The translations under genes were made by a program, and so were the position numbers. This document shows, piece after piece, positions 46,611 through 64,000 of a stretch of DNA of 64,000 nt. The notes beneath the pieces are model-generated. The model did not search any database, was not told where the DNA came from, and worked only from the letters and a program-made list of their open reading frames with translations. This stretch comes from Euptelea pleiosperma (taxonomy: Eukaryota > Streptophyta > Magnoliopsida > Ranunculales > Eupteleaceae). Every line of letters starts with the position of its first letter. The first letter of the stretch is position 1. The stretch lies in NCBI GenBank assembly GCA_035048495.1, contig CM068541.1:4719929-4783928 (forward strand), read 5' to 3'.

Positions 46611-47825
46611 GGAATTTCACCTTTCCTCAATGATGTGTTGAATGTTTGTATGAGCCATGTGGCTCATTCTTCAATACCACTAATAGTGTAGATAAAATTA
46701 ACCTAAAAATGCAATATTTTTTTAGATACTTATGTCTGCCAATTCAACTCATAAACATGATTTTTTTTTTAAATTTGTTTAAAGCCAAAACTTGGATTGC
46801 CACTCGACATTTACAAACTAAAAAGGAAAACCTAAGTAGCTATGCAGTGCTATCAAAAGTTCATTAAACGCTCCTTCAAGGTATTCACCCATTCTCGTGC
46901 ATTAATTATATTTTCAATATAGCACATTCATAAATACTTAATTACTTTTCATGCCATCATTCTTATTTTTAATAAAATCTTTTGATAATCACTTAATTAC
47001 ATACCATGCCATTTTTCATATTACAAACAGCTCTTTAATAACAATAACTTCGATATTAGCTTTCTATGCCATTTTTTATATATTTTCAAAAGAACCCCTT
47101 AACAACTACTTATCCATTCCACATGAACTTCTGAGTTTTCAAAACAACCCCTTAGTAATTACATTCCATGCCATTGTTTCCATATTTTCAAAACAACCCC
47201 TTAATAACTTTATATATTGCATGAGTTTAGAATTTTGATTTTCTTATTGTGCCTTGAGTTCTATAAATATACAAATTTGCCCCTCTAAACTAATCTTCCA
47301 AACTATCCCTTTGGGTTAAAATTATATTATTTTGCCACTTATTTCAAAAAAGGCCCTTACAATCATTCAAATGCAACGTACGTGCGCCCATGAGTTTAAA
47401 TAAGGTATCTATTAATAATTACAAAAAAAAACTAAAATATTTCTATTTAGAATAAGATGTATAGCATGTATATAAGGGTAGAGATGGAAAAAAGTAACAA
47501 AAGTCGATGATGACACGTCAAGTGATCCCCTCATGGGTGAAGGGGCGATCACCATTATAATAGTCAAGATATTGTCCTCGTGTGGTCAAAATTTCAAGAT
47601 TTATAAATACACATACGAATATGGTTAGCATGGACAACACTCGTTAATAAGTACAAGTACATTTATAAATATACTTCCGGTATGGTTACCCGGTATGGCT
47701 ACCGTGACCACAGTCAAAGGAAAGAGATTTTTTTATAAACATATTTTAAAACATTGGATGTCTTGCAAATCGACCCAATAAACTAAAGGAGAGAAGCCCT
47801 AAATATAATTAGGGGTAGTGTTTTC
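46611..47825. repeat. AT-rich region with degenerate tandem repeat
   Basis: Between about 46950 and 47230 the phrase ttttcaaaacaaccccttaa and the word atgccatt recur about every 70-80 bp. Around 47700-47800 a fragment of MITE family R (accacagtcaaagg, attttaaaacattggatg) is present. No gene was found. Confidence 0.5.
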
Positions 47826-48014
47826 TTAATTAACACCAAGGGCTAGGATCACGCCTCAAGAAGCGCAAGTCCTGAGTTTGAATCCCCCCATTGGCGGCCA
47901 CCCTTAAGGATTTGGCCCAACTTACCTAGTGCGTGTGGACAAGGGGGTTTGCACGTGCCCTAGGGATTTAGTCAGGTGCTCTAAGAGTTCTAGAGACCCT
48001 CTTACCAAAAAAAA
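47826..48014 (+). mobile_element. SINE-like element
   Basis: A Pol III box-B-like word gagtttgaatc (47874-47884) is followed by about 125 bp ending ccctcttaccaaaaaaaa, the 3' end style of tRNA-derived plant SINEs. Box A is not clear. It abuts the next long-TIR element. Confidence 0.5.
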
Positions 48015-48015
48015 T

Positions 48016-48915
48016 GGAATTTTTGACATTACCCCCCATGTTATCTTTGAAATTTGACGTACTCCCCACCACAATTTTTAAAAGTTGATAAACCTACCTA
48101 TGACTCAGGCCACCGTACATTTACTGATGTTGATCCAAATAGACTGACTATTTTATTTTGAAGGGACAAAAATACCCCTTCAAGATTAAAATAAATGGGT
48201 TTGGTTCCAAACCATAACCCCAAATCAAACACCTGTGGCAGACGGCCAGCCATGAGGCTATGGTAGATTGGCCACCCATCACCAGCGACCGACCCATCGG
48301 AGTCTCATGGCTGGCTGTCCACCACTCCAACGAGAAATTAAAAAGTCCCACCTTCCTAAAAAACATAATTTTTGAGAAATTTGATATGCTAAAACAATAC
48401 AGATAGAAGAGGAAAAGGGAAAATTTATCCACATTTCGCCTACTATCTAAATTTACAGTAAAAGAAATTGTAGCTTTAGTCCTTGGCGTCTGCAATACCA
48501 CCTGGAGTTATTTGAAAAACGTGGTTCAGTCAAGAGAAACTCATCAATAATGAAGTTTTTAGCTACCTTGGAAAGATATAATTCATGTAGGCCGAGCAAT
48601 AGATTTAGTTTAATTAGCGGGGTTGGGGTCATTACCCTTCGATACTGATCGGATAGTGGTCCAACGGGGTCACTAGGCCCACCACCGTTGCATATGATGA
48701 TTTGGGATGATAGTGGCACTTGTTGTGCCTCATATGTTCTACCATGGGCCATGATCGAAGAATTATTTATGATTTGAGGACTGGTTTTTGATAATGGATG
48801 ATGCGGTGTGAGGATATAACATGGGGGGGTGGGGGGAGGTTACGACATTTTTTTTTTTAAATTGTGGGGGCATGTCAAATTTCATAGATAACATGGGGCT
48901 ATGTCAACAAAAAAT
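48016..48915. mobile_element. Long-TIR element, copy 2 (family T)
   Basis: The ends tttttgacattaccccccat and aacatggggctatgtcaaca match copy 1 at 45551-46199. The inner arm ccatgaggctatggtagatt and accgacccatcggagtctca also match. It is 900 bp, longer than copy 1. Open frames on - (48148-48752) overlap each other and resemble no family. Confidence 0.65.
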
Positions 48916-49310
48916 AAATAACACTAATGGAGCGCCTAGGCTTTTTTATGGTCAGTGGAGGAAAGGGCCAGTTTGCCTGCCTATAAAAGGCCGCTAGGAA
49001 TGCTAACCTCTTCAAGATTAGGGTTTTGAATGAAAGAGGCGTTCTTCTCTCTCGCTCTCTGTGTCTGTCTTCTGATGGACCTCTCTACAGATTAGGTGAG
49101 TCTACAGATTAGGGTTTTGAGTAATTAGAGAATGAAAGAGGCGTTAAGAGTCCTCTCTCTCTCTCTCTCTATTTCTGCTTTGTGATGGTTAGTGATTGTT
49201 AAGATGTTTTAAGGGATCCTCTGTTTCGTAAAGAGAATGCGAGACTGATATTGGTGTCTCTCATTTATAGGAAACAGAGGAAGAACGACAAGGTGAGATA
49301 TCGTTTCAGT
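48916..49310 (+). promoter_or_regulatory. Gene-start-like region with TATA box and telo-boxes
   Basis: ctataaaaggccgc (about 48980) is followed at about 37 bp by agattagggttttga. A diverged repeat of the same leader with gaatgaaagaggcgtt comes about 100 bp later (about 49096-49147). TTAGGGTTT is the plant telo-box of ribosomal and other growth genes. A 22-nt piece between tatag and gtgaga (49270-49291) looks like a tiny exon. No protein can be read on, so this may be a captured or orphaned 5' region. Confidence 0.35.
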
Positions 49311-49850
49311 CGCCCATTTCCTTGATTGGCGATTCGATTGTTGCTCCTCTACATTTTTTTTTTTTCTGGGATTTTTTTGTTTTTTGTTGTTCTTCTGATT
49401 TGAGTTGGGAAGGATGGAGTGGGGGGAGTGCAGATGAGGTGAAAATTTTCACTTTGATCTGACTGGAGGTACAGACCTCCATGCGGAGTAAATTAAAAAG
49501 CTGATGCACTCTCACCAAAATCCTTTTCACAACTTCTAGTTTCAAGTCTTTTAAGTTTTTTTTTAAACCGGATTTCTCTTTAAATTGCTCATCAGTAGAG
49601 ATCTGAGATATATGTAGAGAAAGCTCTTTCGTTTTGGTTCTGATCACGAAGTTCTTCCATGGATCTGATTACTGGATCTAAACCGTTAATCCAGAGAGAG
49701 AGAGAGAGTGTGTGATGTAAATGGTTAACGTAGTTTGCAAATCATTCTAAACAATCCCATTTTCCTCGTGTATAAAACTTAAAAATTTTTGTTTCTTAAA
49801 AACTAAATAAATCCGCCTCATTCGTTTTAGGACCACGAAGCTAGTAGATT
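49311..49850. other. Spacer without recognised gene
   Basis: A 113-codon frame on - (49306-49647) is lysine-rich and resembles no family. (GA)n occurs at about 49693-49708. Confidence 0.3.
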
Positions 49851-49854
49851 AGAA

Positions 49855-50030
49855 TTTAGATGGCTCAATGGTGTGTACCCTCCCCTTGTGGTAGGTCGTG
49901 TGTTCAACGCCAGAGGGAAGGTTTCCTCATAAGACGTGGAGTCTAAAATCAAACATGTTAAAGAAGAATCAACAACCAAACCTTTAGGAAGAAATTGCTT
50001 CCTTTCATCCAATGGTTCATGGAATAAGTG
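49855..50030 (+). mobile_element. tRNA-derived SINE-like segment
   Basis: Box-A-like tggctcaatgg (49861-49871) and box-B-like gtgttcaacgc (about 49900-49910) lie about 38 bp apart, as in tRNA-related SINEs. No poly(A) end was fixed. Confidence 0.5.
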
Positions 50031-50059
50031 TTTAATATTGAATCATAATATTGGGGTTA

Positions 50060-50345
50060 TTCTTCATATTTCGAATGGCTTGGCAAAAACATAACATGGC
50101 AGCCTCATCTTGGAGTAGTTTAAATGGAATTATGGGCTTTCTAAGGACTTTTCCTTGCAATGAAACTTGCTTTGGACAGTTGATCACAGAAGGTGATTTG
50201 CTGATATTTTGGCCAAACCATCAACTGTAAATGTAGCCTGCAACTTTTTGTTTCATCATCCTCCGAAAGAAATTAGATTTGCCTTGTTGGAGGATGTTTT
50301 GGGGAGGGCCTTACCCTGTACTGTGAGGCGCATCTAGTTTCTTTT
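50060..50345 (+). pseudogene. LINE RNase H relic
   Basis: On +, with stops, a segment reads as the end of a plant LINE RNase H domain (FADILAKPSTVNVACNF, then ALLEDVLGRALPC) and finishes near ttcttaccaaaaaa. Upstream LINE domains are absent. Confidence 0.5.
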
Positions 50346-50730
50346 ATGACGTTTTTCTTACCAAAAAAGATAGCCAGACTTTTTTTCTTGTAGAATCATA
50401 GTGAGCAATCTGGGTAAAAGGCAAAAAAAGCGGCAATCCAGATTTGCGATTTTGAACATCACTTCACCAGCATATTTTGTAACAAAATCGATCTACTCAT
50501 ATTCACTAGAACTACAGCTGTCAAAATTGTACAACGGATATGACAAATGGAAGACAAACTGAGCAGCAGCAAGGATGACTATACCCTTATAAGTAACGGA
50601 AATATGAAATAACTGAGAAGTCTCTACAGCAATAAATATGTCCATAAAAGTCCCCCAAAACTGATGTTGCAATTCACAGCAAATGAAAGAGATGAGGCAC
50701 CTAACACACTTAAAGGGCAGGAAAATGCTC

Positions 50731-50736
50731 TTTATT
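50731..50736 (-). terminator. Polyadenylation signal of phosphatase gene
   Basis: AATAAA on - (tttatt on +), about 155 nt after the stop codon of the PFA-DSP gene. Confidence 0.6.
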
Positions 50737-50889
50737 ACCCGCAGAGAAAGGAAAAAAAAAGGATTGTAGCTTATTCTTTGGCTGCCCACATGTGTCCTGG
50801 AACTCATCATCATTCCTTACTATTTCAGAGCAGGAAATCAGATTATTATTGGCAAAGATGAAAGAAAGCAAAGCCTCTTGATGGACTAG

Positions 50890-58870
<7,981 letters not shown>

Positions 58871-58877
58871 CCCGTGA

Positions 58878-59025
58878 ATGTTTTTGAAGCAGTGACCAAT
58901 CACATGGCGCCACAATAGCTGATGCTTTTTGAACAAACAAAGAAACGATTTTGAACAGCGGATTGTGGCGCCATGCGATTGGTCACTGCTTTGTTGTTTC
59001 AAAATTCCGTTGCTTCAAAATTCCG
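58878..59025. mobile_element. MITE related to 12960-13108
   Basis: The arm tttttgaagcagtgaccaat and cacatggcgccacaat faces attgtggcgccatgcgattg, its mirror. The right end carries a duplicated ttgcttcaaaattccg. Confidence 0.7.
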
Positions 59026-59990
59026 TTTATTGATCCAATCGAGTTTGGATTGGGTCGAGATCGATTGGATTTCTTATTGGATCAGTACAAGATCAATACC
59101 AATCTGACTCGAACCGATCCATTGCGAGCCCTACTCCATTGGGCTTAATAGTAAGTAAAGAGATTGGTAATCTAATTATTAGGGATGTCAATAGATAGTC
59201 AAAAAGTCGAATCGAATACTTTTTCGGATATAGATATAGTGATATATCCGCTTCGAATTCAAATTTTGATTCAAGATATCCATAAGATTTCGAATCGGGT
59301 ATCATAAATTTTTTCAAATTTGGATATGTTGGACTACCTATTTTCAAATTCTATTATCCAAAATGTATCCTCCTGAGCTCCCAATTATACTTTTGTGTAT
59401 TATTCGTTAAATGCTAGCAGATGTAAATTATATCATCGCTTCAAGTATCAATCCATTAGAATTAATGGCATACATGCATTACTCCAATAATGCCTCCTTG
59501 CAATGGTTTTAATAGAATTATTGTTATTAGGGGACTTGGCTTTTTTGCACTTATCTTTTTACTAGTGCTCAGGGCCGCGCCGTGGATTTCGAGACTCCAA
59601 CGATTGTTGTTGGATTCTAGGATTCCATAGCTTTAGTTAGCAAAGTTATTAATAAAGTTGGGAACTAGACCCAAAGCTAACTTCTAAAGACTCTAAACTA
59701 ATTAGATGCCGCAAAGTCAAACCTTAGACCTTATGTTGTAGCTGGTGCAGGAGTTAAGGCTAAAGCAAGTGAGTGCTAAGTGCATTGCTAAAGATGAATG
59801 TAGGGAGGGTGGGAACTTCTTCCTGAAAAATGAATGGGTACAGCAGTTTATGGCTCAAAGTACCAGGCATCAGGACTTTTAACCTTAGAGAATTATAACC
59901 TTAGAGACTAGCCCTAGGTGATGGTTCCAGGATTAAGTTCTGAAAGGATACATGGGTGGGGGACCTCTGTCTCAAGGAGACCTTTCCAAT
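59026..59990. other. Spacer with MITE fragments
   Basis: About 59030-59140 resembles one end of the 55309-55826 element (gatcaataccaatctgactc). About 59180-59345 starts ggatgtcaatagatag. About 59570-59625 is an end of the GGCTCAGG family (ctcagggccgcgccgtgg). No gene was recognised. Confidence 0.4.
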
Positions 59991-59999
59991 GGTGTTCTA

Positions 60000-60870
60000 C
60001 CTTTCATAGCACAAAGGTCAAACGATTGATCGATTCTGGACTGGTTCTCCGTCAGGAGCTAGATGGGATTTAGATTTCTGAATGAATCTTTTTGAGTGGG
60101 AGAAAGAATTGACTTATTGCTAAACTGTTTAAACTTGTACCTTGTCACTAATTCGAAGGAGGACCGTCTAGTCTGGACTCATTCTAAAACGGGTAATTTC
60201 ACGGTTCAGATGTTTTATAAAGCATTGAAAATTTCATCAACCTCATCCCTTTCCAACTCTTCGTACCTTAAACTTTGGAAATCTAAAGTCCCATTAAAAA
60301 TCCGCTTCTTTGCTTGGCTTGCATTTTCCAACAAGATTCTTACCATTGAAAACTTGATCATTAGAAAATGGATTTTAGTGGATTTTTGTATTATGTGTAA
60401 GGCTAGGGGGGAGAACACTAACCATCTTCTTGTATACTGCGAGTTCGTTAGACAGGTATGGACACTCTTTCTAACTTATATGCATTTGAGTTAGGTTTTT
60501 TTGGAGGCTGTGGGGGCAGTATTGGAGAGTTGGCCTCATATTCATTTGTCGGCAAGAGGCAAGCTACTTTGGAAAATGGTGCCACTAGCAATCATGTGAG
60601 GAGTGTGGAAGGAAAGAAACATGAGAACTTTCCGAGGCAAGGAAAGTTCATTTCAGGAGGTTATAGTGAGCATTAATGCACTCCTTTATAGTTGGGACAA
60701 CATTTTTGAGGAGTCGAGAGGCACTTTCTTTAGCGACATGGTGTTTAAGATGGATCAAATTTTGTGTTGAACATTTTTCTTTACTTATTTCTCTTTTTTA
60801 TTGTATCCTTGAGATCTTCTTGATCTCCTTTTGCTTCAATATAGCTTTTGACTTATCAAAAAAAAAAAAA
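60000..60870 (+). pseudogene. LINE 3' end with zinc-binding domain and poly(A)
   Basis: The frame 60096-60494 is an RT zinc-binding (zf-RVT) domain: DRLVWTHSKTGNFTV, LWKSKVPLKIRFFAWLAF, then CIMCKARGENTNHLLVYCEF. After frameshifts and a TGG-to-TGA change, the tail VPLAIM-GVWKERNMRTFRG follows (about 60580-60640). It ends with a 13-A tract (60858-60870), the usual LINE 3' end. The RT itself is missing, so it is 5'-truncated. Confidence 0.85.
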
Positions 60871-61111
60871 TTCTAACTGTTATATGCTTGACACATTCTC
60901 TATGGCTATACCTCTTTATTATACGTGAGAAGATATTTAACTATCTTTAATTGCTAAGTTTTCAAGGTGGAAATAAGATTATCTTATTTTATTTTTAATT
61001 CTCTGTGAGATTTTGCTTATTGAAAATTATCATCATCCTATGTCATGTCCAAGACGTACATATCACTGCCTAGTAAATTCACAAACTTCTAATGAGATAA
61101 ATATGTTGGAC

Positions 61112-61340
61112 CAAGGTTCAAAGAGGCCATTTTAACGGTATAACGGACTAGGGGCGTTACCATTAAAACAATCTTTAAAATGGATTGTAACGGACATGGG
61201 TAAAAGTGAAAAAAAATGAAATTTGACGGACTTTAATAGAAAAAAAAATGGTGCTGAAATTCAAATTTCAAAAATAAAAACAGATTTTAATAGCTGTTAA
61301 AACGATTTTAACGGCCATTAACGGCGTTTTTTAAACCATG
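61112..61340. mobile_element. hAT-like MITE, CAAGGTTCAAA ends
   Basis: 229 bp, left caaggttcaaagaggccatt, right ggcgttttttaaaccatg. The flanks TGTTGGAC and TGCTAGAC agree at 6 of 8 bases. Interior as in 17899-18223. Confidence 0.65.
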
Positions 61341-61359
61341 TGCTAGACAACAACACGTA

Positions 61360-61735
61360 GGGGGCGTTTGGGAACGAGAAGTAAAAGCACTTCTACTTGT
61401 AGTAGAAGTTACTAGTTGATTTTTTACCTCCAAAGAACTCATAGAAATTAGAAGTGTGGGGACGCATTCTAAATTTTGAGAAGTAATTTCTCTTAGAAGT
61501 TAAAAGCTAAAAAAATTAGCTTCGGTTTTAAGTTAGCTTTTAACTTTTCAAAATTTAAATTACGAAACACATCGCAAACTAATTTTTTAACTTTTTAGCT
61601 TATAAAAATCAATAAGTTACTTATTTATGTGTTGCCAAATGTGGCCATAATCTGCCCAAGACAAAAAAGACCAATAGCTCTTATGAAGTGGTAGCCTATT
61701 CGAAACAGACTAGTAGCTGCAACCAAACACCTATA
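61360..61735. mobile_element. MITE with GGGGCGTTTGG / CCAAACACCTA ends
   Basis: Short terminal repeats of the common plant gtgtttgg type bound 376 bp. A local hairpin cacttctacttgtagtagaagt lies at about 61389. Superfamily not resolved. Confidence 0.5.
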
Positions 61736-61919
61736 GGAAGAATGCTAGCAAGAGACACATTTATTGCATTGCACAAATGGCATGTAATAAATGGCAAGAA
61801 AAACTACGCCTGGGATTAGAATTTTTTTTTTTTTTTTTCTTGTCTTATAGTGCACTAGAAAATGGCCAGTGCTGCAGCACTCTCTGACAAAAGCGTTTGC
61901 AAAAATTAGATGCCTTCGG

Positions 61920-62199
61920 CAAGGTTTAAAAATCAGCTGTTATAACGGATTCGGTCTTACCCCGTTACTGTTAAAATGCCCAGTAATAACGGCTGTTATT
62001 TTCTGAAAAAAATGTGAAAAACGGCCATTTTTTTCTGTTATTTCCGTTTTTGAAATTCAAATTTCAAATTTCAAAATTTGAATTTCAGCGCTGTTTTTTC
62101 CAATTATTTTTTATTTTTGCCCCTGAACATTTTTTTTTCGTTATAACGGAAAACACGGTAACGCCCCTAGACCGTTATATCGGTCCCTTTTAAACCTTG
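61920..62199. mobile_element. hAT-like MITE with exact 8-bp duplication
   Basis: 280 bp, left caaggtttaaaaatcagctg, right ggtcccttttaaaccttg. Flanked by GCCTTCGG at 61912-61919 and 62200-62207, an exact 8-bp target duplication that supports hAT ancestry for the whole CAAGGTTT family. Confidence 0.9.
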
Positions 62200-62486
62200 G
62201 CCTTCGGCACTCTAAAGTATAACGGACTGGGGGCATTAACAGCTCTAAAATTCAAATTTTCAATCTGTTGTGCGTGGGTTGGTCAAATGAGTGGGAGTGA
62301 TCGAATAAATGAAGGGGATTGAGTGGCTGAAATCTAATCGTCCACATTAGATGGATGGATTTGATTTCAACCACTCTTTATTTTATGAAGCACGATAAGA
62401 TAAGAGAAAAGACAACTGAGTTGTTTTGTTATATAAATAACAGAAAGGCAATATGATAAAGTGCACTGCTTGCTAACATTCCTAGG

Positions 62487-62683
62487 AAAATTATATCTAC
62501 ACGCAAGGAGTGTAATGGGCCCAGCTTTCAAAGTGTAACATAGAGCGGAAAGTTATATCTACACGCAAGGAGTGTAATGGGCTGGGCCTATGGAAAGTTA
62601 TATCTACACGCAAGGAGTGTAATGGGCTGGGCCTATGGAAAGTTATATCTACACGCAAGGAGTGTAATGGGCCGCGCCTATAC
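62487..62683. repeat. 45-bp tandem repeat, three units plus a diverged one
   Basis: Units start at 62549, 62594 and 62639, each containing agttatatctacacgcaagg and agtgtaatgggc. A fourth, diverged unit precedes at 62487. Confidence 0.9.
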
Positions 62684-63185
62684 ATAGGCCCAGCTTTCAA
62701 AGTGTTAAAAGGTGACGGTCCGACTAAGTTCAGCTCATAGGGCTTGTTGGATCCGAGGTGCACCGACCCGTTATCCTTCCACCGTAGAGAGAGGGAGGTT
62801 GTCGCTGCTCTGTGAAGCCAGCCTGGCGCTGTATCTTCCTCTCTAAGGGTCACGTGGCCCGAACCTTCGACCAAGCCACATGGCTCACAACTCCCCACTT
62901 GGAATGGGCGAGCAAGTTACGAGCAGCCACCGAACCCTATCGGTTTGGGCTAAACCAACGTCGGGTCACCTTAACGCCCCCCCGCTCGGGTCACAAGCTC
63001 GCGCTGCTGAGCTCGGTGACATATATAGAGTTGTTTACCATATTTAATCTATTACTTTCTTCTTTTTGTAACCGATGTGGGACTAAAAATATGAGGCTTG
63101 TGAACAACCTTCCGATTTTTTGTCTCCAGGGGAGTGAGTGCAAGTTTTATATTTGCTTGTAGTTGACATGTAGCCCACGTGGCAT
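62684..63185. other. LTR-like or unknown segment
   Basis: GC-rich, ending in ccgatgtgggactaaaaata (about 63073-63092), a phrase common in plant LTRs. A 116-codon + frame at 62812-63162 resembles no protein. I see no second LTR. Confidence 0.3.
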
Positions 63186-63189
63186 CCAT

Positions 63190-63615
63190 TTAGATGAGCG
63201 TTACCCCAAAATTGTGGATCGGTGACCTGAACTCTATGATCAAGGCTTGTCCAAACAAAAAAAAAAAACTGTTTGATGAAGGATCAAACAACTTCTCCTG
63301 ATTGGGAATGTAGTTTCATGATCCAGATAAATGTTGATACTTCAGATGATCACGAGTCTTAGCGGTTTGATGTTAATTGTGGGCCCTCCAATAACTGGAA
63401 TAAGGAATAGATGATAGTGATTTATAACCTTTGGATCTGAGTATCCCAAATAATGCTCAAAATCCACGGCTAAAAATAAACATGAAAAGACTCTAATCCA
63501 AAGGATAGAAGTTACTAATCAGGTTGAATTTTGGTATGTAAATTCAGCTAGCGATGGGCTATACATCTATATGATCAGTGGTCCCTAAGAGTGTACCACG
63601 AGGCTCATACTATAA
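63190..63615. repeat. Foldback MITE family P, right half best preserved
   Basis: ctttggatctgagtatccca, aatccacggctaaaaataaa, gttgaattttggtatgtaaa and gatcagtggtccctaagagt are all recognisable, ending gtaccacgaggctcatacta. Confidence 0.6.
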
Positions 63616-63627
63616 GTACAGGAAAAA

Positions 63628-64000
63628 GATGTAATAAGGTATAGGTCACATTTTTTGGCGTCAAGTAGCGCGATTTTTGTTAGTTACTTTTTTTTGGAAA
63701 CCCTGGGTATCCGGGCCTCTTAGAGCACCCCACTGGTCCCCCCGAGGCATGATAGTCACCCCTTTCACGCATGCCCCCCTTTCACGCATGCCGGAGTGGA
63801 CTGGGAGAGTTAATGTAGACTGAGCCACTTATTATCCTATTCTTTCCGGGGGGGTGGCCCGAAGGACAGTTGAACTCATAACCTCCTACTTTTTGGAGTG
63901 GAGTGGAGTGGAGTCCTGGCCATTTGTTACTCAGCACTGCCTCTAGGCCAACAGACCGCATGGATGTTTAGACCACACCCCTTGGTGGATATACACACCA
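63628..64000. mobile_element. MITE family Q, second copy, cut by window end
   Basis: Starts gatgtaataaggtatagg and follows the 21475 copy through tagcgcgatttttgtta, then resumes at ttgttactcagcactgcctc and accgcatggatgtttagacc after an insertion (63688-63921). Confidence 0.7.
63688..63921 (-). mobile_element. SINE-like insertion in MITE Q
   Basis: On - it starts ggccaggactccactccact, has a box-B-like gagttcaac, and ends gggtttccaaaaaaaa. Diverged copies of ttgtta..ttact flank it, suggesting a target duplication. Two direct copies of cccctttcacgcatgcc lie inside, and (ggagt)n is near the head. Confidence 0.6.

Noticed and set aside
49306..49647. 113-codon lysine-rich frame on -
   Set aside because: Low-complexity C-terminus from a T-rich tract, no homology recognised, and it overlaps the opposite-strand gene-start-like region.
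62487..62898. 133-codon - frame with repeated HRPSPLHSLRVDITF, and the thought of a CRISPR-like array
   Set aside because: It translates the 45-bp tandem repeat; units are contiguous with no spacers, and the organism is a plant.
62812..63162. 116-codon + frame
   Set aside because: No recognisable domain, and the sequence looks like LTR or spacer.

Overview
The window is nuclear DNA of a flowering plant. It has AT-rich, TE-packed spacers, GT-AG introns, (CT)n tracts next to genes, and plant-specific gene families. The species cannot be fixed from the sequence.

Four intact protein-coding genes are supported. (1) A C3HC4 RING-finger protein on + (14844-15563, one exon, 239 aa). (2) A 1-aminocyclopropane-1-carboxylate oxidase on + (33088-34402, four exons, 319 aa, all active-site residues present), the last enzyme of ethylene synthesis. 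(3) A TPR + PB1 protein of the CLMP1/Phox type on - (42984-45329, one exon, 781 aa), linked in Arabidopsis to plastid separation. (4) A plant/fungal atypical dual-specificity phosphatase on - (50890-58126, five exons, 217 aa). Its short exons are scattered around a 6.3 kb second intron, so the gene is invisible as one open frame; I joined it by splice sites and reading phase. The four genes form no operon or evident pathway.

The rest is mobile-element debris. 0-14 kb: MITEs, a decayed copia element (-), LINE and copia fragments, and a nest of MITEs at 12.9-14.3 kb ending just before the RING gene. 16-27 kb: many copies of one foldback MITE family (here family P), two head-to-tail non-autonomous Helitrons (18522-21134) and hAT-like MITEs. 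27-32.5 kb: Mutator-like MITEs, another long-inverted-repeat family, a plastid-type tRNA-Pro relic and an LTR-retrotransposon remnant with its primer-binding site. 36-41 kb: possible unrecognised exons and a rearranged Ty3-gypsy element (-). 45.5-50.4 kb: long-TIR elements, SINEs and a LINE relic. 51.4-57.6 kb: the phosphatase intron, with copia and LINE relics and MITEs. 58.1-64 kb: MITEs, a LINE 3' end with poly(A), a 45-bp tandem array and a SINE nested in a MITE.

Several insertions carry target-site duplications (9 bp for Mutator-like, 8 bp for hAT-like elements), so class and insertion order can be read directly. I found no CRISPR array, rRNA, bacterial operon or clearly new biochemical system. 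The most useful results are the reconstructed phosphatase gene, the nested MITE stratigraphy and the tandem Helitron pair.
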